The notes beneath the pieces are model-generated. The model did no database searches, was not told where the DNA came from, and saw only the letters and a program-made list of their open reading frames with translations. The translations under genes and the position numbers were made by a program. From assembly GCF_000316115.1 (NCBI RefSeq), contig NZ_JH993797.1:7537961-7601960 (forward strand): DNA of 64,000 bases, written 5' to 3'. Positions within the stretch are counted from its first letter, which is position 1. Every line of letters begins with the position of its first letter. This document shows positions 1-8,260 of the stretch, piece by piece. Source of the DNA: Leptolyngbya sp. PCC 7375 (GTDB lineage Bacteria; Cyanobacteriota; Cyanobacteriia; Phormidesmidales; Phormidesmidaceae).

Positions 1-957
1 TGTAAAACTGACCCACTGTTGACCATATATAAGCAGGTTGACTGGGCTATTGGTGAAATCCTAGCTGCCGCTCCAGAGGATGCAACGGTATTTTGCTACT
101 CTGTCCACGGTATAGGTGCCAATCTCACTGATTTGTTAAGCATGTTTTTCCTAGGGGAAATCATGTATCGGTTTAATTTTCCAGGTAAGGTGGGTCTGGC
201 TCCCGGTAAGCTAGGTACCACACCACCTCCACCCATTAAGCGACCCATTCGGCGCTCTTGGCCAGATGAGGTTTGGCGCAAGATCAATGAACCTAACCCG
301 ATCAAGCGATTGATTAATACTTGGACACCTAAGAAGTGGTTAAGTGAGACTCAGGATGGATTGGCATCACCACGATTGTTACAGTCTACCCAGCCTCATT
401 TGGGTTGGATGCCAGGCATGGCCTTTTCTCCCCTGTGGCCAGAGATGAGAGCCTTTGCGCTGCCTGCCTTTGCGGATGGTCACATTCGCATTAATTTGCA
501 GGGACGAGAGGGAGATGGCAAGGTCACTCCTGATGAGTACGATGCACTATGTGAAGATATTACAGCCATGCTGTATGAACTGACTGATGGACGTACGGGC
601 CAGCCATTGGTGAAAAAAGTCCTACGCACTCGTCAGGATCCATTGGACAATAATCCAACCCTGCCCGATGCAGACTTGGTGGTTGTTTGGCACGAGTTGC
701 CAACCGATGTGGTCGATAGCCCTACTCTAGGACGGATTGGCCCAGTGACATTCAATCGTCCTGGTGGTCATCGCTCCCGTGGTTTCTTTGTGGCTAAGGG
801 TGCTGCAATTCCAGTTGGTGAAACGTTGCAAAATGGTCACGTTGTCGATCTAGCACCCACGTTTCTGTCATCCCTGGGTGCACCCATTCCAGAGCACTTT
901 GATGGTAAATCCTTGTTTGCTTCTTCCCGTTCTAAGGAAACTACCACTGTAGTGTGA
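1..957 (+). CDS. Type I phosphodiesterase / nucleotide pyrophosphatase-like protein, 5' end cut by window
   Basis: This is the C-terminal part of an alkaline-phosphatase-superfamily hydrolase, the fold shared by nucleotide pyrophosphatases, phosphodiesterases and sulfatases. The frame is open to base 1, so the TTG at 19 is probably not the real start and the N-terminus lies outside the window. Visible motifs are SVHGIG near residue 36, in the place where relatives carry a metal-binding D-H-G, and GGHRSRG near residue 260, matching the second metal-histidine block. A stretch LPDADLVVVW precedes it, as in the PDE family. The Asp of the D-H-G motif is a Val here, so activity is uncertain. It is followed by a hairpin at 1104-1125 and a glycosyltransferase on the same strand. 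The substrate cannot be told from this part; it may serve the polysaccharide locus. Family call is fairly sure, function is inference. Confidence 0.7.
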   Translation, partial: CKTDPLLTIYKQVDWAIGEILAAAPEDATVFCYSVHGIGANLTDLLSMFFLGEIMYRFNFPGKVGLAPGKLGTTPPPPIKRPIRRSWPDEVWRKINEPNPIKRLINTWTPKKWLSETQDGLASPRLLQSTQPHLGWMPGMAFSPLWPEMRAFALPAFADGHIRINLQGREGDGKVTPDEYDALCEDITAMLYELTDGRTGQPLVKKVLRTRQDPLDNNPTLPDADLVVVWHELPTDVVDSPTLGRIGPVTFNRPGGHRSRGFFVAKGAAIPVGETLQNGHVVDLAPTFLSSLGAPIPEHFDGKSLFASSRSKETTTVV

Positions 958-1103
958 ATATAGGCTGCGATCGCAACCCCAATTTTCTATTTCATCGTTC
1001 TGACCAATGTTTTTTAGTGACGACAGCTAAGGAGATGATCGTGACATAGACAGGTAGGTTACCTGTGTAGAAACTAAAGTATTTTTATAATCCTAATCTA
1101 CCC

Positions 1104-1137
1104 GGTGGTCAGGTTACTGGCCACCCGTCACTTTTTC
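1104..1137 (+). terminator. Probable intrinsic terminator
   Basis: A 9-bp stem (1104-1112 with 1117-1125, one G-U pair, 4-base loop) is followed by a run of five T at 1132-1136. It lies about 150 bases after the phosphodiesterase stop and before the next gene on the same strand, so it would uncouple the two. Confidence 0.55.
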
Positions 1138-1178
1138 TATTGGGAGCAGACACACTTAGATAAGTTCACACTACTATT

Positions 1179-2168
1179 ATGAAGCCAGAAGTATCAGTTA
1201 TAGTTCCTGCATATAACACTGAAACCTATATTAAGCGAGCGATTGACTCAGTTTTGTCTCAAACTTTTGAGGATTTTGAGATCATAGTTGTTGACGATGC
1301 TTCTACAGATGGAACTGTCCAGGTTCTTAAAGGAATACAGGATGATCGGTTAAAGCTAGTTTGTCAAAAACAAAATGGAGGGGCAGGGGCTGCTCGAAAT
1401 CGGGCTCTGCAAGCAGCAACTGGAGATTGGATTGCGGTCTTAGATTCTGATGACTGGTATGCACCTGAGCGATTGGAGCGACTTCTAACCTTTGCGAAGG
1501 AAAATCAAGCAGATATGGTGGCGGATGATTTTTACATCATTGAAGATGGGGAAACAGAACCTCGAACAACGATGATTAAGTATCATGATCCATCTATTGT
1601 TGATGTTCTCAATATTAATCCTGTTTCTTTTGTTCTCTCTGATATTGAGGGCAGACAAGGCCTAGAGCTAGGATTCAGCAAGCCACTTTTTCGCAGACAG
1701 TTGCTAGTGGAGAACAATATTACCTATAAGCCAGAGATCAAAGTTTCACAGGACTTTTGGTTAGACTTAGACTGCTTGGTGAGAGGTGCAAAATTTCTGC
1801 TGTTGCCAGAACCCTACTATTACTATCGGTCTAGGGATGGTGCCTTAACAACCAGCACCAACAAAGTTGAAAGACTAAATGAAGAATGTGCAGCGGTCAG
1901 GCGTTTTTTCAAAGATGAAGCTAGTTATCTAAAGCAAAATGCAGATCTGGTTGATGCGTTAAATCTAAAGCTTAAAGAGACGCGAAAACTAAAAGATTAT
2001 TATAAAGTCGTTGATTTTCTAAAGCAAGGAAAACTCTTCAGAGCTGGGTTAGAATCTCTGAGATATCCTTTGTTTTATCAAATGCTATTATCAGAAGTGC
2101 CAAAGTCACTCTCTAGACACTTTAGCGCTATATTTTTTAGGACTAAAGTATACAAGAAGTTTAGCTAA
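1179..2168 (+). CDS. Glycosyltransferase family 2
   Basis: A 329-residue GT-A glycosyltransferase, expected to move a nucleotide-activated sugar to a growing lipid-linked glycan on the cytoplasmic face of the membrane. The N-terminus VSVIVPAYNTETYIKRAIDS is the classic GT2 nucleotide-binding opening, followed by VVDDASTDGT. The metal-binding D-x-D appears as LDSDDW near residue 89. A later Asp in SQDFWLDLDC may be the catalytic base. The C-terminal 120 residues are basic and rich in Lys/Leu, without a clear membrane span. ATG start; no strong ribosome site is visible. A strong hairpin (2177-2227) follows the stop. Sugar and acceptor cannot be predicted. Confidence 0.88.
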   Translation: MKPEVSVIVPAYNTETYIKRAIDSVLSQTFEDFEIIVVDDASTDGTVQVLKGIQDDRLKLVCQKQNGGAGAARNRALQAATGDWIAVLDSDDWYAPERLERLLTFAKENQADMVADDFYIIEDGETEPRTTMIKYHDPSIVDVLNINPVSFVLSDIEGRQGLELGFSKPLFRRQLLVENNITYKPEIKVSQDFWLDLDCLVRGAKFLLLPEPYYYYRSRDGALTTSTNKVERLNEECAAVRRFFKDEASYLKQNADLVDALNLKLKETRKLKDYYKVVDFLKQGKLFRAGLESLRYPLFYQMLLSEVPKSLSRHFSAIFFRTKVYKKFS

Positions 2169-2176
2169 GCTCTAGT

Positions 2177-2227
2177 CACGTTAAACTGCGTAGTCGCCTG
2201 ATGCAGAAGACTACGCAGTTTAACGTG
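2177..2227. terminator. Strong bidirectional hairpin between convergent genes
   Basis: Two perfectly complementary 19-base arms (2177-2195 and 2209-2227) with a 13-base loop start nine bases after the glycosyltransferase stop. The facing ATP-grasp gene ends at 2371 on the other strand. No good T-run follows, so it may act as RNA-end protection as well as terminator. Confidence 0.7.
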
Positions 2228-2370
2228 TTATATGGATGAAGTTTAATGCCTAACAACGGCAGCATAAGCTCTTGCTAGGCATGCGATGAGCAATATCAGT
2301 TAGGTGATTCTAAGTAGTTCATACTGTTAACTCAGCGCCTACTAGCAGCGACTAGAAACAATCGTAGCCA

Positions 2371-3657
2371 TCAAAGATCTGCAAAAAAAGTCTTAAATGT
2401 ACTACGAGGATGCTTTATCCAGCTTTTGACCACCGATAGGATATCAGCACGACGAGGATTCGGATCGTCATCTGTGTAGACCGGATCGCAGCCAGCGTCT
2501 GTGTGACCAGCCCAGGTTAGCCACTTACGACGCTCGGCCCAAGAAAAACGCCCCACAATAGCTTGAGTTGTCAAAATCAACCACAAGCGCCATCGATTAC
2601 TAAAACGATAAACTTTGTGATGGTCCCATGTCTGATCTTGTTTTTGAACTACTTTTCCATACTCGGGATCATGGTTGGCATAGGCTAAAACCAGTTGATC
2701 TAATGGCAACTTACGCTCCAACTCAAAGGCCATTTGCCCATAGAATCTTGGATTAAAGTCCATTAACAATAGCTGGTTGCCATGCACAATAAACTCGGCT
2801 TCAAATACGCCGTAATAACCAACTTCTCTACAGATATCTTTGAGATGATCTATGGCTTTAGGATTCAGAGGACGGCTTTCAAAACAGAGTCCTACGCCTA
2901 CACGAATAGGAAATTGTAAAACTTTAGCCGATGCACGGGTCAGGAATATCTCTTGGCTTTCATCAACAAAACCAGCGACGCTGTAGGTATTTTGACCGGC
3001 GGTTGCATGGAATTCTTGCACCATGGGCCAATTGACATCTGGGTCAAAGTCAATGAGAAGAGGATGGTAATAAAATTTTTGTTGGTAGTCTGGGTAAATT
3101 TCCAGTAATTTTTCTGGCGTTTCACAGACCTGCCCCTTTTGGCGTCGCAACATGCCAATTTGGGTTCTAGGTTTGATCAATACTGGATACGTAAGCTTGT
3201 GAGCCTGAGCCTTAAGGTCTTCTACGGATGTGGGCGCAACTGTAGAGGGAACAGGAATACCTAGCTTTTCTGCGATCGCATGTAGCTCTGGTTTATTCAG
3301 CAGCGCATAAATGGTTTTAACATCAGGGCTGTAGAGCTTGTAATAGTCGCTTAACTGATCACGATACCGAGAGATCAACCATGTCATATCATCACTTGAC
3401 GGGTAGAGAAACGCGCCAGGATTTTGTTTGCCATACTCTATTAGCCAGTTAACAAAACTCTCAAAATCTTCTACTGGTGGGGATTTAAGGGCCTTTGAAA
3501 GATAGCGAGACTTATGGGTGAGCGTAGAGGTCTTAGGATCAGCCAGTAATGTAGGCTGATTGTGCTTACCATAGGACCTAACAACTGCGAGGGTCCCCCC
3601 ATAATCTCCCATCGTCATCATAATTGGAGCTTGGGTAGATGAGCTAATAGCTACCAT
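2371..3657 (-). CDS. ATP-grasp carboxylate-amine ligase-like protein
   Basis: A 428-residue ATP-grasp protein, an enzyme class that activates a carboxylate as acyl-phosphate and joins it to an amine or thiol. The order is typical: an N-terminal Rossmann-like domain beginning IMMTMGDYGGTLAVVRSYG, a middle part with LNKPELHAIAEKLGIPVPST, the ATP-binding lysine block YPVLIKPRTQIG near residue 160, and the metal/phosphate-binding VFEAEFI and LLMDFNPRFYGQ near residues 285-305. The C-terminus holds a hydrophobic patch WRLWLILTTQAIVG. It lies 58 bases after the PLP decarboxylase gene on the same strand, so the two are probably one operon. D-aspartate ligase-like and peptide-forming members of the superfamily look similar; the substrate is unknown. 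Confidence 0.75.
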   Translation of the reverse strand: MVAISSSTQAPIMMTMGDYGGTLAVVRSYGKHNQPTLLADPKTSTLTHKSRYLSKALKSPPVEDFESFVNWLIEYGKQNPGAFLYPSSDDMTWLISRYRDQLSDYYKLYSPDVKTIYALLNKPELHAIAEKLGIPVPSTVAPTSVEDLKAQAHKLTYPVLIKPRTQIGMLRRQKGQVCETPEKLLEIYPDYQQKFYYHPLLIDFDPDVNWPMVQEFHATAGQNTYSVAGFVDESQEIFLTRASAKVLQFPIRVGVGLCFESRPLNPKAIDHLKDICREVGYYGVFEAEFIVHGNQLLLMDFNPRFYGQMAFELERKLPLDQLVLAYANHDPEYGKVVQKQDQTWDHHKVYRFSNRWRLWLILTTQAIVGRFSWAERRKWLTWAGHTDAGCDPVYTDDDPNPRRADILSVVKSWIKHPRSTFKTFFADL

Positions 3658-3715
3658 AGGACGAGATCTTAAATAATTAGGAGATTCTTCTAAAACAGAT
3701 TTTCAAACATGTGGC

Positions 3716-5122
3716 CTAGTCGGCCAAACAGTCCATATGGATAATGCTTTCGAAGGTGTCAGACTTACGGATCATAAAAGATTCACCGCTGCTATTTAAT
3801 CCGACAATGCCGGGCTTAGGAAACGAAAAAGCTCGTGCTTCAGGCACAAAATAAGCCCCAGAATCCATAATGGCAATGGCATCACCTTTAGCTAGCTCAG
3901 GTAACCGCCAAGCAGGGTAGAGCGTATCTCCCATATGACAAATAGGACCCACTAAGCGATAAAGTTTTTCCGGAGTCTGAGCTTTCTGCTGTAGAGGAAA
4001 AACCTGATGAAACTCATACTTTACAATCTCAGCAACACTAATGCCTGCATCCAAAATTCCATAGGTAAATGCTTCGGACGTTTCTTTAGTATCAACAATA
4101 CGCGACAGTAGTGCTTGAGTATTACCCGTAATCGCCCTTCCTGGCTCAACAGCTAGCTCCGGTACAGGACGATTAACGTCTTGAAAATACCCTGTGAGAT
4201 CCTTAGAAATAAACTCAGCAAAGTCTTCTAGCGTAGGATACTCCTGTGGCGTCGGCTCTCTTACTTCAATACGGAAGGTCTCACTTAGCTTTTTATCAAA
4301 GTCTGAAAATGAACGTACCGTTGGGATAGCAATACTCCCGCCAACATCTAAAATCTCTGGATGAAAATTAAATTCCTGATACAAAGTATTCAAAAAATCT
4401 TTAATACCTTGCAAGTATCCTGCCACATCATCTAGACCATCAAAGAGAACACCTCGATGGCAGTGCACACCAATAACATTAAGTTCAGGCATGCTCAGGG
4501 CCTGACGGTAAGTTGCTAACGCCTCGCCAGTATCTACACCAAGACCAAACTGACCACTCCAGCCCTTGGCGAATATCAAGCGAATTGCAATATTGGCCTT
4601 TTTGCCAACTTGCTGAGAAATTTTAGCAAAACGCTCTAGCTCTTCGCGATGATTAACGTTAAGTAAGCGAATACCTCGGTCAATGGCTATCTCGATGGAC
4701 TCGTCTGATTTGGCAGGGCCATTGTAGATAATCTTTTGAGGGTCTACACCAAGGTGTAACGCTAACCATAGTTCATAAGGAGAAATAACCTCGGCACCTA
4801 CGCCATAACTATGCAGGAGTTGAAGTATTCGGGGAATAGGATGAGTTTTATAGGAATAGTAAACATTGAGAATCTGCTGCTTCTGATGCCCGTACATCAT
4901 GGCATGGGCATTCTGCTCTAGCTTCTGTGTGTTCAGTACATGAAGGGGGCTACCGTATTGCTCCAGAAGAGTTTGAAGATTGACGCCATGTAGCGTAAGC
5001 GCACTGTTTTCATAGGACATATTCCAGAGCTGGGGAGATAAATCCTGACGCATGCCCACTCGCTTCTGCAATGCTTGGGCACCAATACTGCGCACGAGCC
5101 GTTTTGCTTGAGTCTTCGGCAT
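3716..5122 (-). CDS. PLP-dependent decarboxylase, fold type III (Orn/DAP/Arg decarboxylase 2 family)
   Basis: A PLP enzyme resembling diaminopimelate decarboxylase. The cofactor lysine is in YYSYKTHP near residue 92. Further family marks are VEPGR (phosphate binding), GPICHMGD (the Cys and Asp from the opposite subunit) and DSGAYF. In diaminopimelate decarboxylases the Cys motif normally reads CESGD; here it is CHMGD, and the HxGS block is HCHRG, which points to a different substrate. The ATG at 5122 is preferred over a TTG at 5134. At 468 residues it is longer than typical LysA. It heads a two-gene unit with the ATP-grasp gene inside a polysaccharide locus, so a role in making an amine or amino-acid decoration is an inference. 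It could instead be a true LysA paralogue. Confidence 0.75.
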   Translation of the reverse strand: MPKTQAKRLVRSIGAQALQKRVGMRQDLSPQLWNMSYENSALTLHGVNLQTLLEQYGSPLHVLNTQKLEQNAHAMMYGHQKQQILNVYYSYKTHPIPRILQLLHSYGVGAEVISPYELWLALHLGVDPQKIIYNGPAKSDESIEIAIDRGIRLLNVNHREELERFAKISQQVGKKANIAIRLIFAKGWSGQFGLGVDTGEALATYRQALSMPELNVIGVHCHRGVLFDGLDDVAGYLQGIKDFLNTLYQEFNFHPEILDVGGSIAIPTVRSFSDFDKKLSETFRIEVREPTPQEYPTLEDFAEFISKDLTGYFQDVNRPVPELAVEPGRAITGNTQALLSRIVDTKETSEAFTYGILDAGISVAEIVKYEFHQVFPLQQKAQTPEKLYRLVGPICHMGDTLYPAWRLPELAKGDAIAIMDSGAYFVPEARAFSFPKPGIVGLNSSGESFMIRKSDTFESIIHMDCLAD

Positions 5123-5919
5123 AATTACTTGCAATTCCCCAATTCTTAATTCTTATTCATGTATGACTTAATCAAAGAATAAAAGTCCCCTAGATCCATG
5201 GTTTCTTAATACGATAAACATCTACGTCAAGAAAACATTAGAGATTGATACATATCGCGTCCGACTGCTGAAAACAAACATCAAGTTCTCAGTTTTGCCT
5301 AGAAAATGCTTCCAGCTGTCGAAACAATTTCTGTGTATTTGTCTATTTAGTATTGTCCTCAAGGCTGAACAACTTTGGAGGATGTTCAGATAACTAGACA
5401 AGAGATTACTTTTGAGATGCTGCTCTTTCTATACTGTTGCGTCGCCTTTCAATATTATCTGTGTTCTCCCATGTGGGGTTAATGTTGTTGCCAAGCTAGT
5501 TGAACCTACTATTTGTGTACCCATACAACGAAATTTTATGGGTATTAGGTACTTTTATCTTATTATTAATCGCTTATAGTATTTTATTGCCATGTTTTTA
5601 AGTTTTTCACTAAATAGCTTCATCAGATATTTAAGCTACTATGATAAGATATTCTCGATTGGCTTATAAGTCGACATTTTATAGTATTCAATACCATACT
5701 AGTGACTAAAATGTTTGGTTTAGAACGTCTGATTTTACATGACCTCAGCAGTCAGTAAAGGCTTTTGCTTCAATGAAATGTTGTTTCAAAACCACTCAGG
5801 TCTAGAATCTAGTTATCCTCGCTTTAACTGAGCTCCCATCATACCTGAAACCCCTTTGGCTTTAATGCTGAAAGTACATTAATTCCTATCCTAGAGAGTT
5901 GCCTCGTTCACTGATAAAA
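5123..5919. other. Non-coding AT-rich gap between divergent genes
   Basis: About 800 bases, AT-rich, separate the decarboxylase gene (leftward) from the deacetylase gene (rightward), so promoters for both must lie here. I see no convincing ORF, hairpin or repeat. The length suggests room for regulation of the polysaccharide genes, but no site is recognised. Confidence 0.5.
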
Positions 5920-6636
5920 ATGAATTCTTTTCTAGCTATTTCCCTTGTTTCTAGCACTTTGTTAGTCTTGCTAATCCGTTACACCCTAAATTGGTTGTCA
6001 ACATCATACAAGTTTCAGCTGTTTGGAAAGATGATTACATGTGTGGATACGAATGAGAAAGTTCTAGCGTTGACCTATGATGATGGGCCTAATCCACCTT
6101 ATACAGATAACTTACTTGATGTATTAAAAGAGTTTGATGCAAAAGCAACCTTTTTTGCGATTGGTCAAAATGTTGAAAAAAATATAAAAACAACTCGTCG
6201 TATGATTGACGAAGGGCACGAGCTAGGTAACCATTCGTACTCCCATAAAAGATTAGTAGATACGAGTTTGGCAACAGTCCGTTCTGAAATCCAGAAGACG
6301 GACGACATACTATCTGATTTGGGTGTCGAATCAAGAATACATTTTCGTGCACCTTATGGTTTAAAGCGCGTTCGGTTGCCTTGGGAGCTTGCCCGTAGAG
6401 AAAAAACAAATATTCTTTGGAATGTTGATCCTAAGGACTACGAAACAGCTGATCCAGAAAAAATTGCTGAGTCTATCGTTTGCAGTGTGGAGCCCGGCTC
6501 TATTATTCTTTTGCATGATGGCGGAGGCAATCGATCCCAGACTGTGGCAGCAACCAAAATAGTTTTGCAAAGGCTTCAGAAAGAGGGGTATCAGTTCAAG
6601 ACAGTTTCTCAGTTGATGGCATTACAGGCGGCATAA
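5920..6636 (+). CDS. Polysaccharide deacetylase (NodB/CE4 family), membrane-anchored
   Basis: A CE4 metal-dependent deacetylase that removes N- or O-acetyl groups from a polysaccharide. An N-terminal hydrophobic stretch (LAISLVSSTLLVLLIRY) makes a signal anchor, so the catalytic part should face the periplasm. The NodB motif 1 is LTYDDGPNPPYT (catalytic base and metal Asp), motif 2 is HELGNHSYSH (metal histidines H-x3-H), motif 3 is FRAPYG, and the C-terminal IILLHDGG supplies the last catalytic His. All key residues are present, so it is probably active. The ATG at 5920 is preferred; a TTG at 5899 would add seven residues. It ends at a perfect hairpin facing the next gene. In its setting it likely trims the polymer made by this locus. 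Confidence 0.88.
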   Translation: MNSFLAISLVSSTLLVLLIRYTLNWLSTSYKFQLFGKMITCVDTNEKVLALTYDDGPNPPYTDNLLDVLKEFDAKATFFAIGQNVEKNIKTTRRMIDEGHELGNHSYSHKRLVDTSLATVRSEIQKTDDILSDLGVESRIHFRAPYGLKRVRLPWELARREKTNILWNVDPKDYETADPEKIAESIVCSVEPGSIILLHDGGGNRSQTVAATKIVLQRLQKEGYQFKTVSQLMALQAA

Positions 6637-6653
6637 ATAGATATCAAAAGCTC

Positions 6654-6696
6654 AAGCACATAAGCCCTTAGCAATACGCCAAGGGCTTATGTGCTT
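6654..6696. terminator. Perfect bidirectional terminator between convergent genes
   Basis: Two perfectly complementary 16-base arms (6654-6669 and 6681-6696) with an 11-base loop, A-rich before and T-rich after, lie between the deacetylase stop (6636) and the facing glycosyltransferase stop (6722). This is the expected shape of a terminator that works in both directions. Confidence 0.85.
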
Positions 6697-6721
6697 TCAA
6701 TGCCAATACAGATTAGTCTTA

Positions 6722-8041
6722 CTAGACTGTTGTCGCTTCTCTTTCTACAACTTCTGAATAAATATCGACAATCTTACGAGTTTTGGTATCCCAGGTAAAC
6801 TCCTTTGCACGCTGAAGTGCTTCGTAGGACATATCATGTCGCATAATATGGTCCTCAACCAACTGAGCAATATAAATAGCTAATTTGTTCACTACAATCT
6901 CTCTGGATAAAGGGTTGATCTTAAAGCCTGTTTTCTCTGTTACGTACTCACCAATGCCACCGTTATCAACCACAATACAAGGTAAAGCATTAGCCATGGC
7001 TTCTAAAACGACTGCCCCACCAAATTCACGAACTGAGGGGAAACAGAAAATGTCAGACTGTCGATAATATTCTAAGGTCTGATACTGCTCAACATATCCA
7101 GTGAAATGCACATGATCATTGAGTTTTAGCTGTTTTACCTGGTGCTCTAAGCTTTCCTGCTCAGAGCCATTGCCGACAATGGTTAGATGAATTTTTAGCT
7201 TTATAGACTCGTCCAGTTTGCTGATAGCGTCTAAAATCATATCAGCCCCCTTGTAAGGAACAAGTCGACCAACATATAGGAGTTTGACTTTATTATCTAC
7301 TGACGCTTCTGTAGGTATTTTCTCTTGGGTTACTTCTTCCTCAGATCTGACAAAGGAGCTGGTAATACCATTCTCATAAAATAGTTCTATCTGATTGTCG
7401 CGAGTCTTAGGAAATAGCTCTTTAATCAGACTCAGTGTATAACTAGAACCTGCCAAAATATAGTGGGCTTTTTTATAAGTTTCCCGGTACCCAGGAATGA
7501 TAGAGCGTCCTATCCAGCGTAGGAAATTAAAGTAAGAATATTCTCGACGACCCAGCTTCTTAAATCCGTCAGGAAACGGAACTCCACCATTGACTGGACC
7601 TAGAATGAACGGAGTTTTCTTGCATGCCTTAATCGCTTTTACAGGATAGCGTGGCATCATTGGCGTGATGGTATGAACCAGATCATAGTCACCGCGAACA
7701 ATAGCTTCTTTAAATCGACTATAGACTGCCCGATTGAATCCCCAGTAAACCGGGTACGTAAACGCATTGCGTAGCGGCCAGATGATTTGCCCCTTATATA
7801 GGCTCAAACGATCCCCAAGCAGCTCTAGATTTTCAATTAGTTTACTGTCTTCAATGTAGGCGATGTCTGCATCTGGGTGTATTTTTTCTAGCTCTTCTCT
7901 ATTTCGTGCGTGAGTTACTAATGTAGTATCAACGAATCTACTGATACCTGCATATAATCGATATCCTTCCAATGGAACTGAGTTCCAGGCGGGATTACAT
8001 TGTTCAATAATGAGTAATACTTTCAATGTGTTCTTAGACAT
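6722..8041 (-). CDS. Glycosyltransferase family 4
   Basis: A 439-residue GT-B glycosyltransferase. The C-terminal nucleotide-sugar domain is clear: LLYVGRLVPYKGADMILDAI, the Gly-rich TIVGNGSE, HFTGYVEQ, and the GT4 E-x7-E block FPSVREFGGAVVLEAMA followed by GGIGEYV. The N-terminal acceptor domain opens LKVLLIIEQCNPAWNSV and holds HTITPMMPRY. ATG start. It lies after the GH9 gene on the same strand, separated by 219 bases. Expected role: addition of one sugar to the lipid-linked repeat unit on the cytoplasmic side. Sugar specificity cannot be read from the sequence. Confidence 0.9.
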   Translation of the reverse strand: MSKNTLKVLLIIEQCNPAWNSVPLEGYRLYAGISRFVDTTLVTHARNREELEKIHPDADIAYIEDSKLIENLELLGDRLSLYKGQIIWPLRNAFTYPVYWGFNRAVYSRFKEAIVRGDYDLVHTITPMMPRYPVKAIKACKKTPFILGPVNGGVPFPDGFKKLGRREYSYFNFLRWIGRSIIPGYRETYKKAHYILAGSSYTLSLIKELFPKTRDNQIELFYENGITSSFVRSEEEVTQEKIPTEASVDNKVKLLYVGRLVPYKGADMILDAISKLDESIKLKIHLTIVGNGSEQESLEHQVKQLKLNDHVHFTGYVEQYQTLEYYRQSDIFCFPSVREFGGAVVLEAMANALPCIVVDNGGIGEYVTEKTGFKINPLSREIVVNKLAIYIAQLVEDHIMRHDMSYEALQRAKEFTWDTKTRKIVDIYSEVVEREATTV

Positions 8042-8260
8042 AGATAATTATCCTATGATGTGACGGCATATGAATATGACGCTTTCACCATTGCAATACA
8101 CATGTAAGCACCTACAGTCAGTTTGTTTAATAGCCATAAACATTTGGGTAGATGCTTACATTAAAGAAAAAGTGACGTTGATCCGGAGGCTACATGTTCT
8201 AAGTGATGATCATTATCAAGATATCGACTGTTTAAGAACAGATATGCAAAAGAGACTGAT

